Source of the DNA: Chitinophaga pinensis
GTDB taxonomy: Bacteria > Bacteroidota > Bacteroidia > Chitinophagales > CAIOSU01
Reading direction: 5' to 3'
Length of the DNA stretch: 64,000 bases
NCBI GenBank assembly: GCA_945901065.1
Contig: CAMDKI010000003.1
Location: 1 to 64,000, forward strand
The position numbers and the translations under genes are program-made. Under the pieces are notes generated by a model that ran no database searches, was not told the DNA's origin, and saw only the letters and a list, made by a program, of their open reading frames with translations. Of this stretch, positions 1-8,543 are shown in pieces. Positions within the stretch are counted from its first letter, which is position 1; every line of letters starts with the position of its first letter.

Positions 1-543
1 CCAGTAGCACCTGTCAAACCTGTTGGGCCTTGAACACCAGTTGCACCAGTAGCGCCGGTAGCACCTGTCAAACCTGTAGGGCCTTGCGGACCTGTTGGGC
101 CGTCAGCACCTGTAGCACCTGTTGCGCCAGTTAAACCTGTTGGGCCTTGAACACCAGTTGCACCAGTAGCACCTGTCAAACCTGTTGGGCCTTGAACACC
201 AGTTGCACCAGTAGCGCCTGTTGCGCCAGTTAAACCAGTTGGGCCTTGAACACCAGTTGCACCTGTTGCGCCAGTAGCTCCTGTCAAACCTGTAGGACCT
301 TGTGGACCAGTTGGGCCGTCAGCTCCTGTAGCACCTGTTGCGCCAGTAGCACCTGTCAAACCTGTTGGGCCTTGAACACCAGTTGCGCCTGTCAAACCAG
401 TTGGGCCTTGCGGACCAGTTGGGCCGTCAGCACCCGTAGCGCCTGTTAAACCTGTTGGGCCTTGAACGCCAGTGGCACCAGCAGGACCAGCAGGACCAGC
501 AGGACCCGTTGGGCCTTGAGGACCTTGTGGACCAGCAGGGCCA
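1..543 (-). repeat. Gly-X-Y coding minisatellite
   Basis: Degenerate tandem repeat built on 9-base codon triplets. The plus-strand word ttgggccttgaacaccagt (one base differs in the last copy) starts at 23, 140, 185, 239, 365 and 455. The spacings are 117, 45, 54, 126 and 90, all multiples of 9, as expected for duplications that keep the Gly-X-Y frame. Near-identical longer blocks suggest recent unequal exchange. Confidence 0.85.
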
Positions 544-839
544 ATTGCTTGAACCCAAACTACACCATCAAAATACCAAAAGGTATTGTCTGATGTATCA
601 TATACTAATAAACCTTGAGCTGGACTAACAATGGCTACCCTTTCAACGGCAGTCATTCTAGGTATCAAAATACCCTTGTCATTAGCTTGCAACTCCAGTA
701 TGGCAGATGCATTTGGAGTTAGAGTCCCTATACCAACGTTATCCTGAGCTTGCGCTGATGGGCTAAAGAACAGTACAGCACCCGTTGCTGCTACTGCTAA
801 CCACTTTTTATAATTAATAGACATAACTCTCACTTTCAT
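1..839 (-). CDS. collagen-like repeat surface protein, C-terminus cut off by the window edge
   Basis: The reading frame is open from about 839 down to base 1, so only the N-terminal ~279 residues are present. ATG codons at 839 and 824 are both possible; either leads into a hydrophobic signal peptide ending near AQAQ. About 70 residues follow that match the N-terminal domain of the neighbouring gene (motifs [30 protein letters not shown]). From there to the edge the protein is an uninterrupted Gly-X-Y collagen-like tract rich in Thr, Ala and Pro (units such as [10 protein letters not shown] and GATGVQ). Such proteins are usually secreted, trimeric and surface-exposed. It lies 44 bases downstream of a paralogue on the same strand and is probably co-transcribed with it. 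The missing end probably holds a trimerising or binding domain, which is an inference. Confidence 0.85.
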   Translation of the reverse strand, partial: MKVRVMSINYKKWLAVAATGAVLFFSPSAQAQDNVGIGTLTPNASAILELQANDKGILIPRMTAVERVAIVSPAQGLLVYDTSDNTFWYFDGVVWVQAIGPAGPQGPQGPTGPAGPAGPAGATGVQGPTGLTGATGADGPTGPQGPTGLTGATGVQGPTGLTGATGATGATGADGPTGPQGPTGLTGATGATGATGVQGPTGLTGATGATGATGVQGPTGLTGATGATGVQGPTGLTGATGATGADGPTGPQGPTGLTGATGATGATGVQGPTGLTGAT

Positions 840-883
840 CAGTTTATATAAACTTAATCTTCAATGATTCAATCCCAATTTTA

Positions 884-1957
884 TCAATCAATTACTATCA
901 AACTACGGTTCGCATTCATCTGGGTAGCCACGTTATTAAATATAGTATTTGCGAACTGGCTATCGTATAGCCACTGAACCTGTATAGTTGTACCTACACC
1001 TACCGGAACAGTAACAGGAACGCACAATGATGCACCCCAAACGTTGTGCGACTCTGTACCAAAAACATCATCAAAATCGGCAGCACCTACTGAATAAGCA
1101 GCGCCCCTACCATTTACAGCAGCGCCATTAACCAAAATACGGAACACAACAAATTGTGCCGCTGTTGGCGTGCCAGTGTGAGTTCCGGATGCAGAGAAGA
1201 AAACTTTTGCAGTACTGTTAGTTGGGGTATAAGTTACACTCATACCCGTCATATTTGTATACGTGGCGGTAGTTGTCCTTACTAAGTTAATATCGGTAGT
1301 GCCAGTTGCAGTGTATATATTGCCAGCAGCTCCCGTTGGGCCAGTGGCTCCAGTAGGGCCCGCAACACCAGTTGCACCTGTTGCACCGTTAAGACCTGTG
1401 GCTCCAGTGGCTCCTGTAGCACCGTTAAGACCTGTTGCACCTGTAGCACCAGCTGCTCCATTTATACCAGCAGGACCGGCAGGACCAGTTGCACCAGCAG
1501 GACCAGCAGGACCGGCAGGACCAGTTGCGCCATCAGCACCAGCAGGACCTGTCGCACCAGCAGGACCGGCAGGACCAGTTGCGCCATCAACACCAGCAGC
1601 ACCTGTTGCACCAGCAGGACCAGTTGCACCATTGGCTCCATTTGCACCAGCAGGACCAGCAGGGCCAGCAGGACCGGGAAGACCAATAGACTGAACCCAA
1701 ACGGTTCCGTCAAAATACCAAAAAGTATTGTCGGTTACGTCGTATACCATCAACCCTTGGGCAGGGTTCACTATGGCTAAGCGCTGGGTTTGGGTTACAC
1801 GAGGTATAAGAATACCTTTATCAGTGGCATTCAAATCTAGTATTGCCGATGGGTCAGGTGAAATGGTTCCAACACCCACGTTATCCTGCGCAAAAGAAGG
1901 GGCAGAAAGCATAAAAAATAGGGCTACGAAAAAGTAGCGCATCAGCTGATTGGTCAT
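884..1957 (-). CDS. collagen-like repeat surface protein with globular C-terminal domain
   Basis: Complete 357-residue protein. An ATG at 1957 opens a signal peptide ([20 protein letters not shown]) cleaved near FAQ; a second Met at residue 6 is an alternative start. Residues ~25-90 are a compact N-terminal domain ([27 protein letters not shown]) shared with the downstream gene and common in Bacteroidota collagen-like proteins. Residues ~92-215 are Gly-X-Y triplets ([10 protein letters not shown] type). The last ~140 residues form a globular beta-rich domain, reminiscent of TNF/C1q-like heads that trimerise bacterial collagens; that resemblance is an impression, not a profile match. No T9SS sorting domain is visible. 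Likely a secreted or surface filament protein. Confidence 0.85.
   Translation of the reverse strand: MTNQLMRYFFVALFFMLSAPSFAQDNVGVGTISPDPSAILDLNATDKGILIPRVTQTQRLAIVNPAQGLMVYDVTDNTFWYFDGTVWVQSIGLPGPAGPAGPAGANGANGATGPAGATGAAGVDGATGPAGPAGATGPAGADGATGPAGPAGPAGATGPAGPAGINGAAGATGATGLNGATGATGATGLNGATGATGVAGPTGATGPTGAAGNIYTATGTTDINLVRTTTATYTNMTGMSVTYTPTNSTAKVFFSASGTHTGTPTAAQFVVFRILVNGAAVNGRGAAYSVGAADFDDVFGTESHNVWGASLCVPVTVPVGVGTTIQVQWLYDSQFANTIFNNVATQMNANRSLIVID
1318..1682 (-). repeat. Gly-X-Y coding repeat of the second collagen-like gene
   Basis: About 120 codons of uninterrupted Gly-X-Y, dominated by GPA, GAT and GLN triplets. At DNA level it is a GC-rich 9-base-based minisatellite distinct in word content from the one at 1-543. 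Confidence 0.8.
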
Positions 1958-2169
1958 TAGTTGACTATTATTAATTGTTAGGTAATTAAGTGCAAAAAAG
2001 GGATTGCAAAAAACACCCTAAGTGGTTCAGAAGTCAAAAATACATTGAAATTAAATGGCAATCAAGTATCTTGAATAAAATAATCGGATTTTAATCCTTT
2101 TTTCCTTAAAAACAGGTAAAAAGGTATAAAAAACATGATAACGGCTGATAATGCACCCCCAAACCTGTG

Positions 2170-2889
2170 TCATTTCATGTAATTATGGAGCGCTAAAACC
2201 TTGAGGAAGGCATCTTTGTAATTCTTCCCGATCGGAATTTGCTTCTCACCTATCTCAACCGAGTGGCTGGCAATACTTTTTAACTTGGAAATCGATATTA
2301 TAAAAGAACGGTGCAGTCGAACAAATTTAGCAGATGGTAGGCGCTGTTCCAGATTTTTCATGGTTTGCAGGGTTATAATACGTTGCCCTGGTATAAAAAT
2401 CATTACATAATCCTTTAAACCTTCGATGTATAAAATTTCGTCAAGTTTAATTTTTACTATTTTTTTGTCGGCTTTCACAAACATGTAGTCATCTTCCTCG
2501 TTGGCGGGGGTTTGCTCGTCCTGCTGCTCAAGCTCAATAATATGTACGGCTTTACTCACAGCCTTACTGAATCTATCAAACGATATGGGCTTCAGCAGGT
2601 AATCTGTTGCATTCAACTCAAAGCCCTCTAAGGCATGCTCGGCATGTGCAGTGGTAAATATTACGCTAGGTGGATTGGGCAGTTTCCTCAAAAAATCTAA
2701 ACCAGACAGCCTGGGCATGTTAATGTCCAAGAAAACAATATCCACCTTTTGACTATTCAATATATCTTGTGCTTGATTGGCATTGCTGCATTTACCTACC
2801 AATGTCAAGTTTTCTAGCTTATTTAGATAAACCTCCAACACCTCCTGTGCTAAAGGTTCGTCGTCAACTATAATACATGTATGTTTCAA
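2170..2889 (-). CDS. LytR/AlgR-type response regulator (receiver + LytTR)
   Basis: 239-residue two-component response regulator. The receiver domain (residues ~3-120) has the acidic pair DD at 9-10, phospho-acceptor Asp55 in VFLDINMP and Lys100 in YLLKP. A LytTR DNA-binding domain follows (~135-235; motifs ILYIEGLKDYV, FVRLHRSFII, IPIGKNYK). The start is TTG at 2889-2887: an in-frame TGA lies three codons upstream, and the next ATG is deep inside the receiver. The TTG overlaps the kinase stop as TTGA, so translation is probably coupled to the kinase. It probably controls transcription of an unlinked or neighbouring target that cannot be read from the sequence. Confidence 0.93.
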   Translation of the reverse strand: MKHTCIIVDDEPLAQEVLEVYLNKLENLTLVGKCSNANQAQDILNSQKVDIVFLDINMPRLSGLDFLRKLPNPPSVIFTTAHAEHALEGFELNATDYLLKPISFDRFSKAVSKAVHIIELEQQDEQTPANEEDDYMFVKADKKIVKIKLDEILYIEGLKDYVMIFIPGQRIITLQTMKNLEQRLPSAKFVRLHRSFIISISKLKSIASHSVEIGEKQIPIGKNYKDAFLKVLALHNYMK

Positions 2890-3911
2890 GAAAGCTCAAG
2901 TTTTAGTTCTGTTAAGTAATGGTCGGCAGCGTCTTCAATAATGAGGCTATGCTTATCGGGATACAAGAGTTCTAATCTCGATTGCACATTTTTCAATCCT
3001 ATACCGTGGCTAACCACATCAGGGGGTTCCAATGGTTTACTATTCTCTATCCGAAAACTCAATCGGTTACCCGACAGCCTAACATTAATATGTATCCACC
3101 CTTTTTCAACACCACCAGCGCCATGTTTAAAGCTGTTCTCTATAAACGGAATCAATAATAAAGGAGCTATAAGCTGTCCATTAGGCTCTTGGTTAATATC
3201 AAAACGAATCTCTGTGCGGTCAAGTTGCCTTATAAGCTGTAAACCTATGTAATTTTTTAGATAATTGATTTCCGAAGCTAAAGGCACCAAGCGTTCATTG
3301 CTATCATGAAGCATGTATCGCATAATTTCAGAGAGCCTCATTACCATTTCGGGTGCTTCGTCAGATTTTTTAAGGGTAAGGCCGTAAAGGTTATTGAGCG
3401 TATTAAACAAAAAGTGAGGATTAATTTGCGCCTTCAAGTATTTCAACTCTGCTTGTAGCTTTTCGCGTTCCAAGTCTTTTTTCTCCTGCTGATCTTTAAA
3501 CCACTTTTTAGAAAACTTAAGCGCTGTTGTTAGCGCCAACATTACCAGCATGTTTATGCTAGAGCTAAGCAATGTTTGGATGTAAGAAGCAGGATATTCT
3601 ACGTCAGGATAATTAATATCGTGCGCCAATCTATCTGCAGCGGCATGCAGCGGAACTGTAAGTGCTAGACTAAGTAACAGAAAAGCCAAATACTGCACAT
3701 ACTTGCCCGTTTGCAAATACCGGGGTATCAAAACCAAAAGATTGAGGTACACCATTACGGCATAAGCCATAGCCTGCAAGACAACTCCCGTAAAACTCTC
3801 CTTGTACGTTACTTCGGGGTTGTTGCCCAATACAAAACCAAAAAGACTTACCAGTACCACCCAAAAAAGGAGGTGGTAAAACCAACGGCTATCAATAAAA
3901 CGGTTTACCAT
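2886..3911 (-). CDS. sensor histidine kinase of the LytS/YpdA-like His_kinase family
   Basis: 341-residue membrane kinase partnered with the downstream regulator. The N-terminal ~130 residues contain four hydrophobic segments with no large extracytoplasmic domain. A short coiled linker (KKDLEREKLQ) follows, then the His_kinase domain with phospho-acceptor His in QINPHFLFNTLN (about residue 166), and a HATPase domain with the N-box PFIENSFKHG and a glycine box near SHGIGLKNVQSRL. The ATG at 3911 is chosen; a TTG at 3932 would add seven unremarkable residues. A TATCTTTA box (3938-3945, minus strand) sits 26 bases upstream of the ATG. The 3' end overlaps the regulator start by four bases. Confidence 0.92.
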   Translation of the reverse strand: MVNRFIDSRWFYHLLFWVVLVSLFGFVLGNNPEVTYKESFTGVVLQAMAYAVMVYLNLLVLIPRYLQTGKYVQYLAFLLLSLALTVPLHAAADRLAHDINYPDVEYPASYIQTLLSSSINMLVMLALTTALKFSKKWFKDQQEKKDLEREKLQAELKYLKAQINPHFLFNTLNNLYGLTLKKSDEAPEMVMRLSEIMRYMLHDSNERLVPLASEINYLKNYIGLQLIRQLDRTEIRFDINQEPNGQLIAPLLLIPFIENSFKHGAGGVEKGWIHINVRLSGNRLSFRIENSKPLEPPDVVSHGIGLKNVQSRLELLYPDKHSLIIEDAADHYLTELKLELS

Positions 3912-4114
3912 AGAGGCTGACTGGATTGCCAAACGGCTAAAGATAGAAGTGAAACGGTATTTGTCATAATATATTATATAAACTGGCTAATGTCCTCGAC
4001 CAAAGCAACAAACAAATACCTGACTTACTTTTGTCTAAAAAACCAGCTCATTAATAGATTGATAATGAATATAAGACGTTTAGAGGGTAAGTTTATTTTG
4101 TAAACTAGCAACAC

Positions 4115-4387
4115 ATGAACCCAATTATGTTGGTGGCCTTTCCGGGTCTTTTGTTTTCGGTTCAGCCACCAGCACGTCAGCCTTTACCCAAAAACACATC
4201 CTATAACATTGTAAAAGTGTTGCCTAGTGCAATACCTGCCGACTCGTGCGATACTTATATTTACAAGCAAAGTAACAATATCATCCTTTATTACAATGGC
4301 AAGCCTGTTAGCCAAGAGATGATTGATAAGCTAGGCCCAATGGCTGCTCCTTTTAAAAACAGCCTTAACCTTGAGAATATTGGATAG
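4115..4387 (+). CDS. small hypothetical protein, possibly secreted
   Basis: 90-residue ORF starting with ATG. The N-terminus (MNPIMLVAFPGLLFSVQPPA) resembles a weak signal peptide. The rest is polar with a short ILYYNGKPVSQ segment and no recognised domain. It lies in the gap after the divergent kinase gene and 57 bases before the Mpo1-like gene. Codon use looks coding and no overlapping alternative exists, but there is no family support. Confidence 0.45.
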   Translation: MNPIMLVAFPGLLFSVQPPARQPLPKNTSYNIVKVLPSAIPADSCDTYIYKQSNNIILYYNGKPVSQEMIDKLGPMAAPFKNSLNLENIG

Positions 4388-4444
4388 CATAATCAACAAT
4401 TCGTTTTTTTAGTTAAATTAGTATTGCCTAAACCACCAATTGCT

Positions 4445-4801
4445 ATGGCTACAGAACGCAAGTATAAAACTTTTAAGGATTTTTATCCCTTCTACCTTAC
4501 CCAACACCAAGACCCAACGTGCCAAGAACTTCACTTCACGGGCACTGCTATCTTGCTGGTTATCGTTTTTATTGCCATTCTGACGCAAAAATGGGCGCTG
4601 CTTGGCCTTATCCCTTTGGTAGGATATGGTTTTGCTTGGGTGGGTCACTTCTTTTTTGAGAAGAATAAACCTGCTACGTTTCAATACCCACTCTACAGCT
4701 TAGGATCGGACTTTGTGATGTTTTACCATATACTTACCAACCAAATTGGCAAGAAAATGGTGGATGCCCGCAAAACCATTGATGGCAACAAAGCAGCCTA
4801 G
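4445..4801 (+). CDS. Mpo1-like (DUF962) membrane protein
   Basis: 118-residue protein of the DUF962/YGL010w-like family. Family signatures are the N-terminal KTFKDFYPFYLTQHQDP with its conserved His, GHFFFEKNKPATF, and the closing DFVMFYHILT. Two hydrophobic segments lie between (about residues 34-50 and 53-70). The yeast relative Mpo1 is a dioxygenase acting on 2-hydroxy fatty acids; whether bacterial members do the same is unproven, so only the family is asserted. ATG 4445 is chosen over an upstream TTG at 4424 because MATERKYKTFKDF fits the family N-terminus. Confidence 0.88.
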   Translation: MATERKYKTFKDFYPFYLTQHQDPTCQELHFTGTAILLVIVFIAILTQKWALLGLIPLVGYGFAWVGHFFFEKNKPATFQYPLYSLGSDFVMFYHILTNQIGKKMVDARKTIDGNKAA

Positions 4802-4842
4802 GTGTTTCTTTTATTAGGTAATATAATATACACTTTTACGGC

Positions 4843-4850
4843 TATCTTTA
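4843..4850 (+). promoter_or_regulatory. possible -7 box TATCTTTA before the TPR gene
   Basis: One mismatch from the Bacteroidota TAnnTTTG word, 15 bases before the ATG at 4866. Plausible but weak, since no TTTG-like -33 element is seen. Confidence 0.3.
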
Positions 4851-4865
4851 CACCTGTTGTAACCT

Positions 4866-5990
4866 ATGCCGCATTTATCTTCATTGTTCCGGTTGCTGTT
4901 GTTTCCGCTGTTGTTGGCAGGCGGCTCAAGTATGTATGCCCAAGCGCCGTCGAGCTGCACGCAGGCAATTTACTTTTACCAACTAGGGCAATTTAGCCAA
5001 GCGCTTACCCTGTACGACCAATGCCTGATGGATCACCCAACCGATGGGGTAATGTACTACAACCGAGGCAAAACCTGGTATGAGTTGGAATATATTGATA
5101 AAGCGCTCATTGATTTTGAAGAAGCTATAAGACTAACTCCATCCTTTGTTCAATCTTATTATGCTTTGAGCGAGCATTTCCTATCGAAAAAAGATGAGCT
5201 GAATGCACTAAAATGGATGAATGAACTGCTGATGAGGTACCCAGATCTAGCCAACGCACACAACTTGCGCGGCTGGATATACTTCAACTTCAACCGCACC
5301 CAATTAGCGTTTACCGACTTTGATAAAGCGATAATACTGGATAGCCTTAACGCCTCGGCATACAACAATAGAGGCTCAGCACGATACCAATTGCAAGACA
5401 TTGAAAGTGCTAGCACCAGCGACTTACTTTTGGCTCGTGCCGATTTTATGAAAGCATTAAAGTTAGACTCAACATTGGCCAACTTACACCGAAACCTTGG
5501 TTTTATTGAGTTTTCATTGGGCAACTACCCCACTGCCGACTCGTTGCTAAATATTGCAACTAAGCGCAATCCTACCGATGCTATGGTGTATTACTACCAT
5601 GGCTTACTATACGGCAGGGCCAACAAACCCGATGCCGCCATTGCCGCAATGGATTTGGCCCTAAAACAATACCCTAACCTAGGAATAGCATGGCTAGCAA
5701 AAGGCCAGCTACAATACGACAAGCGAAGGTATGCTGATGCTTTAGAAAGCTTTAATGAAGCTGCTAAAACCGAAACCACCCTAGAACCCGCCGCAGCGTA
5801 TCAATTGGCCAAAACCTACGCCGCCCAATTTGAACGAGAGCTAATGCTGGAACAATTGAAACTGGCCGATAAATTGGGCTACTTTACAAAACTCGCCAGT
5901 AAGCAAGCCTTCTTTAGCGATCCCGTTTTTCAGAATTATAGCAAATGGGCACCGTTTAAAGCCTTTGAAAAGAAGATACGAGGGATTTGA
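4866..5990 (+). CDS. secreted tetratricopeptide repeat protein
   Basis: 374 residues. The signal peptide (MPHLSSLFRLLLFPLLLAGG) ends near MYAQA. About eight TPR units follow (for example YNRGKTWYELEYIDKALIDF, LRGWIYFNFNRTQLAFTDF, AAMDLALKQYPNLG), filling residues ~30-340. TPR proteins act as periplasmic or outer-membrane protein-protein scaffolds; no catalytic domain is visible. It converges with the O-antigen ligase gene 16 bases downstream, and no operon partner on the plus strand is evident. Confidence 0.85.
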   Translation: MPHLSSLFRLLLFPLLLAGGSSMYAQAPSSCTQAIYFYQLGQFSQALTLYDQCLMDHPTDGVMYYNRGKTWYELEYIDKALIDFEEAIRLTPSFVQSYYALSEHFLSKKDELNALKWMNELLMRYPDLANAHNLRGWIYFNFNRTQLAFTDFDKAIILDSLNASAYNNRGSARYQLQDIESASTSDLLLARADFMKALKLDSTLANLHRNLGFIEFSLGNYPTADSLLNIATKRNPTDAMVYYYHGLLYGRANKPDAAIAAMDLALKQYPNLGIAWLAKGQLQYDKRRYADALESFNEAAKTETTLEPAAAYQLAKTYAAQFERELMLEQLKLADKLGYFTKLASKQAFFSDPVFQNYSKWAPFKAFEKKIRGI

Positions 5991-6006
5991 TTATGGTGCG
6001 CATCAG

Positions 6007-7470
6007 TTACGCTTCATTTTCCCCTTTCTTCAACCGTTTCTGGTAACTCTCCTGTACCTTAATGGCAAACACCACCATAATAGCAATGCTCATGTAATAT
6101 AAGCTACCTACCTTATCGGTTTCTATCATATCGCTAAGCAATAGGTTTACGTATACACACACCAGTGCCAGCATGGTGGTCATTATTACTTTGCGCTGCA
6201 CGGGGTCGGTGGCGCGAGCATATGCTTGCTGACCATAAAAGAAAATGGCCAAACTGGTAAGCAAGAAAATAAACAAGCCCGGCAAGCCCTGCTCTACCAA
6301 CGTGAGTAAAAAGTAATTGTGTGCGGTGCTGCGCTCTGGGTTGTCGCTGGTATAGGTGCGGAAATCGCTAACCGTGTAGCGCATATAATACGGATAAAAA
6401 TTACCCGGCCCGAAACCCGTAACTGGCCGATCCGATATCATGCGAAACGCCGCCACCCAGCGGTATACGCGCTCCATACTCGATACGTCTTGCAAGCTCA
6501 CGGTAGCCCTTAAGTGGTCGCCAAACTCGGTGTGGTATACCGTTTTGGTGTATTCGGGTGCAAAATCGAGGTAATTGTTATCGTGCGCCAAGTAACCCAC
6601 ACCCAATACTACTAACGTGAGGGCTGCCAGCAATACTTGCCGTAACAAGTCGCGGTGAATGATCACATAACATACGGCAATAGCAGCTATAGCCAAATAG
6701 CAAGCTCGAGTGTAGGAGAAATAAATGGCAATAAGATATAACCACTTGCTCCATTGCAATATGCGCTTTTTCCAAGTGCCGGGTTGGTACCAAGTAGCCG
6801 CTAGCCAAATGAAGGGGTAAAAAATAGTAATCATGCAGGCATAACTCACGTGATTGCGATAGAATGGGTACATGGGTTTGTTCACCTCCTCAAAAGAAAA
6901 ACCATAACCGGCATAGCGCACCAGCACATATAATACCGTAAAGGTCATGGGGAAAAAGATGTACCAAAAAAACTTCCTGAGGTCGGCTTCCTCCTTTATT
7001 ACCATGCTGGTAAGGATAAGAAACGGCACATAAAACCATAGTTTGCTAAGGGCATACTTAATGGTTACCAATCCATTTTCAGAATAGGGGATTAACAAAA
7101 CCACCAAAAAGAAGTGCGTAAACAGCAACAACATAATGGGGTGTTTCGCAAACCTGAAATCGAGCAATTGGGGTTTGCCCAATATGGCAAGCAGTGTGAT
7201 AAACATGAGCGAAACCATGAGCAGCTCGTCGGGCATATCGAGCCCTATGCTGCCAATATCAAGCTCCGTAGATAGCGGCAAAGTAAACAACAAGAGCCAG
7301 TAAATAGCCTTGTAATTGATAAACGCCACATAGCCAAAAAGCAATACCACAGGCACGGCCAAAGCCAAATACTGCTCCAGCGCAAATGCGCCCAGTATGC
7401 ATGCCAGCGAAAACAAAGCAAAACCTGCAAACCACCAAAGTTGATATGCCGGAATTGTTTTATTGAGCAT
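6007..7470 (-). CDS. O-antigen ligase/polymerase family membrane protein (Wzy/WaaL-like)
   Basis: 487-residue multispanning membrane protein with roughly eleven to twelve hydrophobic segments. A large loop after the middle carries the family signature PVTGFGPGNFYPYYMRY followed by STAHNYFLLTLVEQGLPGL, which is diagnostic of the Wzy_C (O-antigen ligase) domain. It would polymerise or ligate lipid-linked glycans on the periplasmic face. Its ATG at 7470 overlaps the end of the upstream wzz-like gene by 11 bases, so the two are likely translated together with the flippase upstream. Confidence 0.88.
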   Translation of the reverse strand: MLNKTIPAYQLWWFAGFALFSLACILGAFALEQYLALAVPVVLLFGYVAFINYKAIYWLLLFTLPLSTELDIGSIGLDMPDELLMVSLMFITLLAILGKPQLLDFRFAKHPIMLLLFTHFFLVVLLIPYSENGLVTIKYALSKLWFYVPFLILTSMVIKEEADLRKFFWYIFFPMTFTVLYVLVRYAGYGFSFEEVNKPMYPFYRNHVSYACMITIFYPFIWLAATWYQPGTWKKRILQWSKWLYLIAIYFSYTRACYLAIAAIAVCYVIIHRDLLRQVLLAALTLVVLGVGYLAHDNNYLDFAPEYTKTVYHTEFGDHLRATVSLQDVSSMERVYRWVAAFRMISDRPVTGFGPGNFYPYYMRYTVSDFRTYTSDNPERSTAHNYFLLTLVEQGLPGLFIFLLTSLAIFFYGQQAYARATDPVQRKVIMTTMLALVCVYVNLLLSDMIETDKVGSLYYMSIAIMVVFAIKVQESYQKRLKKGENEA

Positions 7471-8425
7471 TGTTGAGCTCTTGTTTGATGTACTTCATGC
7501 GGTCGATAAGCAAAGCACCGGCAATGCCCAAAAACAACGAGATAAGGGTAGCACTTACACAGATGGCCCAACGGATGGGTTTTACCTTTCTTTCGGCAGG
7601 GTATCCTTTCTCGATAATGAACATAGAAGATATCTCGGCCGTTGAAGCGGCATTGTTCCTATCGAACAACGATTTTACTTTGTTCAAATCGGTTACGGCG
7701 CTTTCTTGGCGTTTCAATAATACTTTATAGGTTTCTACAACTTGAGCATTGCTACCTCGTACCAATGGCAACCCATCGGGCGAGCCCGAGCTAACTATTT
7801 CAATACCATATTCGCCTTTCAGTTTAGCCAAAGTATCCGATAGCGACTGCACTTCTGCCACCTTATCGGCATACGACTTACTGAACATGGCCGTAACGCT
7901 CTCCTTATTATCCTGCAGGCTGCTGTTGTTCAGTTTGTCAATCATTACGGCTGCCATGTTTACCATATCGGCAGCCAAAACCGGGTCGGTGTCAATAATA
8001 GTAATTTCAATGGCTCCATTTTCGGTCTTCAACACCGAGTAATTATCCTTAAACTCCTCAGTTACTTTATAGCGCTTGTAGCTAGTGCTGGTAGTGTCAT
8101 AGCCATAGTGGGTAGCTAAGTCAAAGTGGTTTACCATAAAATCGACCACGGAGCTGCTGGTGGCAATGGTAAGCAAGCGGTTAATGTCGTTTTTGGTACC
8201 CGAAAAGTCGGCTGCAAACTCGCTAGTAGTTTCGCTAAACAATACTGAGCTTTCGGTTCGGGCAGGGTTGGTTGGGTAAAACACTACTTGCGATTTGAAA
8301 TACTCCGGCAAAAACAACGCCACCGCAACACCGCCCAACGATGAAAGCACCACAAAAATAAGAATGGGATATTTCCAGTTGATTAGTACCCGCAGGGCAT
8401 CAATTAGGTTAAAGGACCTGTCCAT
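7460..8425 (-). CDS. Wzz-type chain-length determinant protein
   Basis: 321 residues with the typical Wzz topology. A short cytoplasmic N-terminus precedes TM1 (YPILIFVVLSSLGGVAVALF); a long periplasmic region rich in helix follows (~residues 45-275, with SLSDTLAKLKGEYGIE); TM2 lies near the C-terminus (AICVSATLISLFLGIAGALL), preceded by PAERKVKPIRW. No tyrosine-kinase domain is fused. It regulates the length of the polysaccharide made by the adjacent polymerase. ATG 8425 is used; a TTG at 8452 would extend it by nine residues before the natural MDRSFNL start. Confidence 0.88.
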   Translation of the reverse strand: MDRSFNLIDALRVLINWKYPILIFVVLSSLGGVAVALFLPEYFKSQVVFYPTNPARTESSVLFSETTSEFAADFSGTKNDINRLLTIATSSSVVDFMVNHFDLATHYGYDTTSTSYKRYKVTEEFKDNYSVLKTENGAIEITIIDTDPVLAADMVNMAAVMIDKLNNSSLQDNKESVTAMFSKSYADKVAEVQSLSDTLAKLKGEYGIEIVSSGSPDGLPLVRGSNAQVVETYKVLLKRQESAVTDLNKVKSLFDRNNAASTAEISSMFIIEKGYPAERKVKPIRWAICVSATLISLFLGIAGALLIDRMKYIKQELNNAQ

Positions 8426-8543
8426 TAGAGGTTCAATTTTTTGTGTGGGCAAAGGTAATGTGTTATTGCTTAAATAGTTAATTGTATTACTGGTTGATTA
8501 GTTGAAAGGTATAAAGGTTGATTGGTGTGGTTCATCAATCGCT

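Noticed and set aside
1-543. CRISPR-like regular repeats at the left end
   Set aside because: Spacing varies by multiples of nine, there are no unique spacers, and the repeats encode Gly-X-Y.
1263-1694. Long plus-strand ORFs rich in Pro, Ala and Val opposite the collagen-like genes
   Set aside because: They are reverse-frame shadows of the Gly-X-Y repeat, which leaves other frames open.
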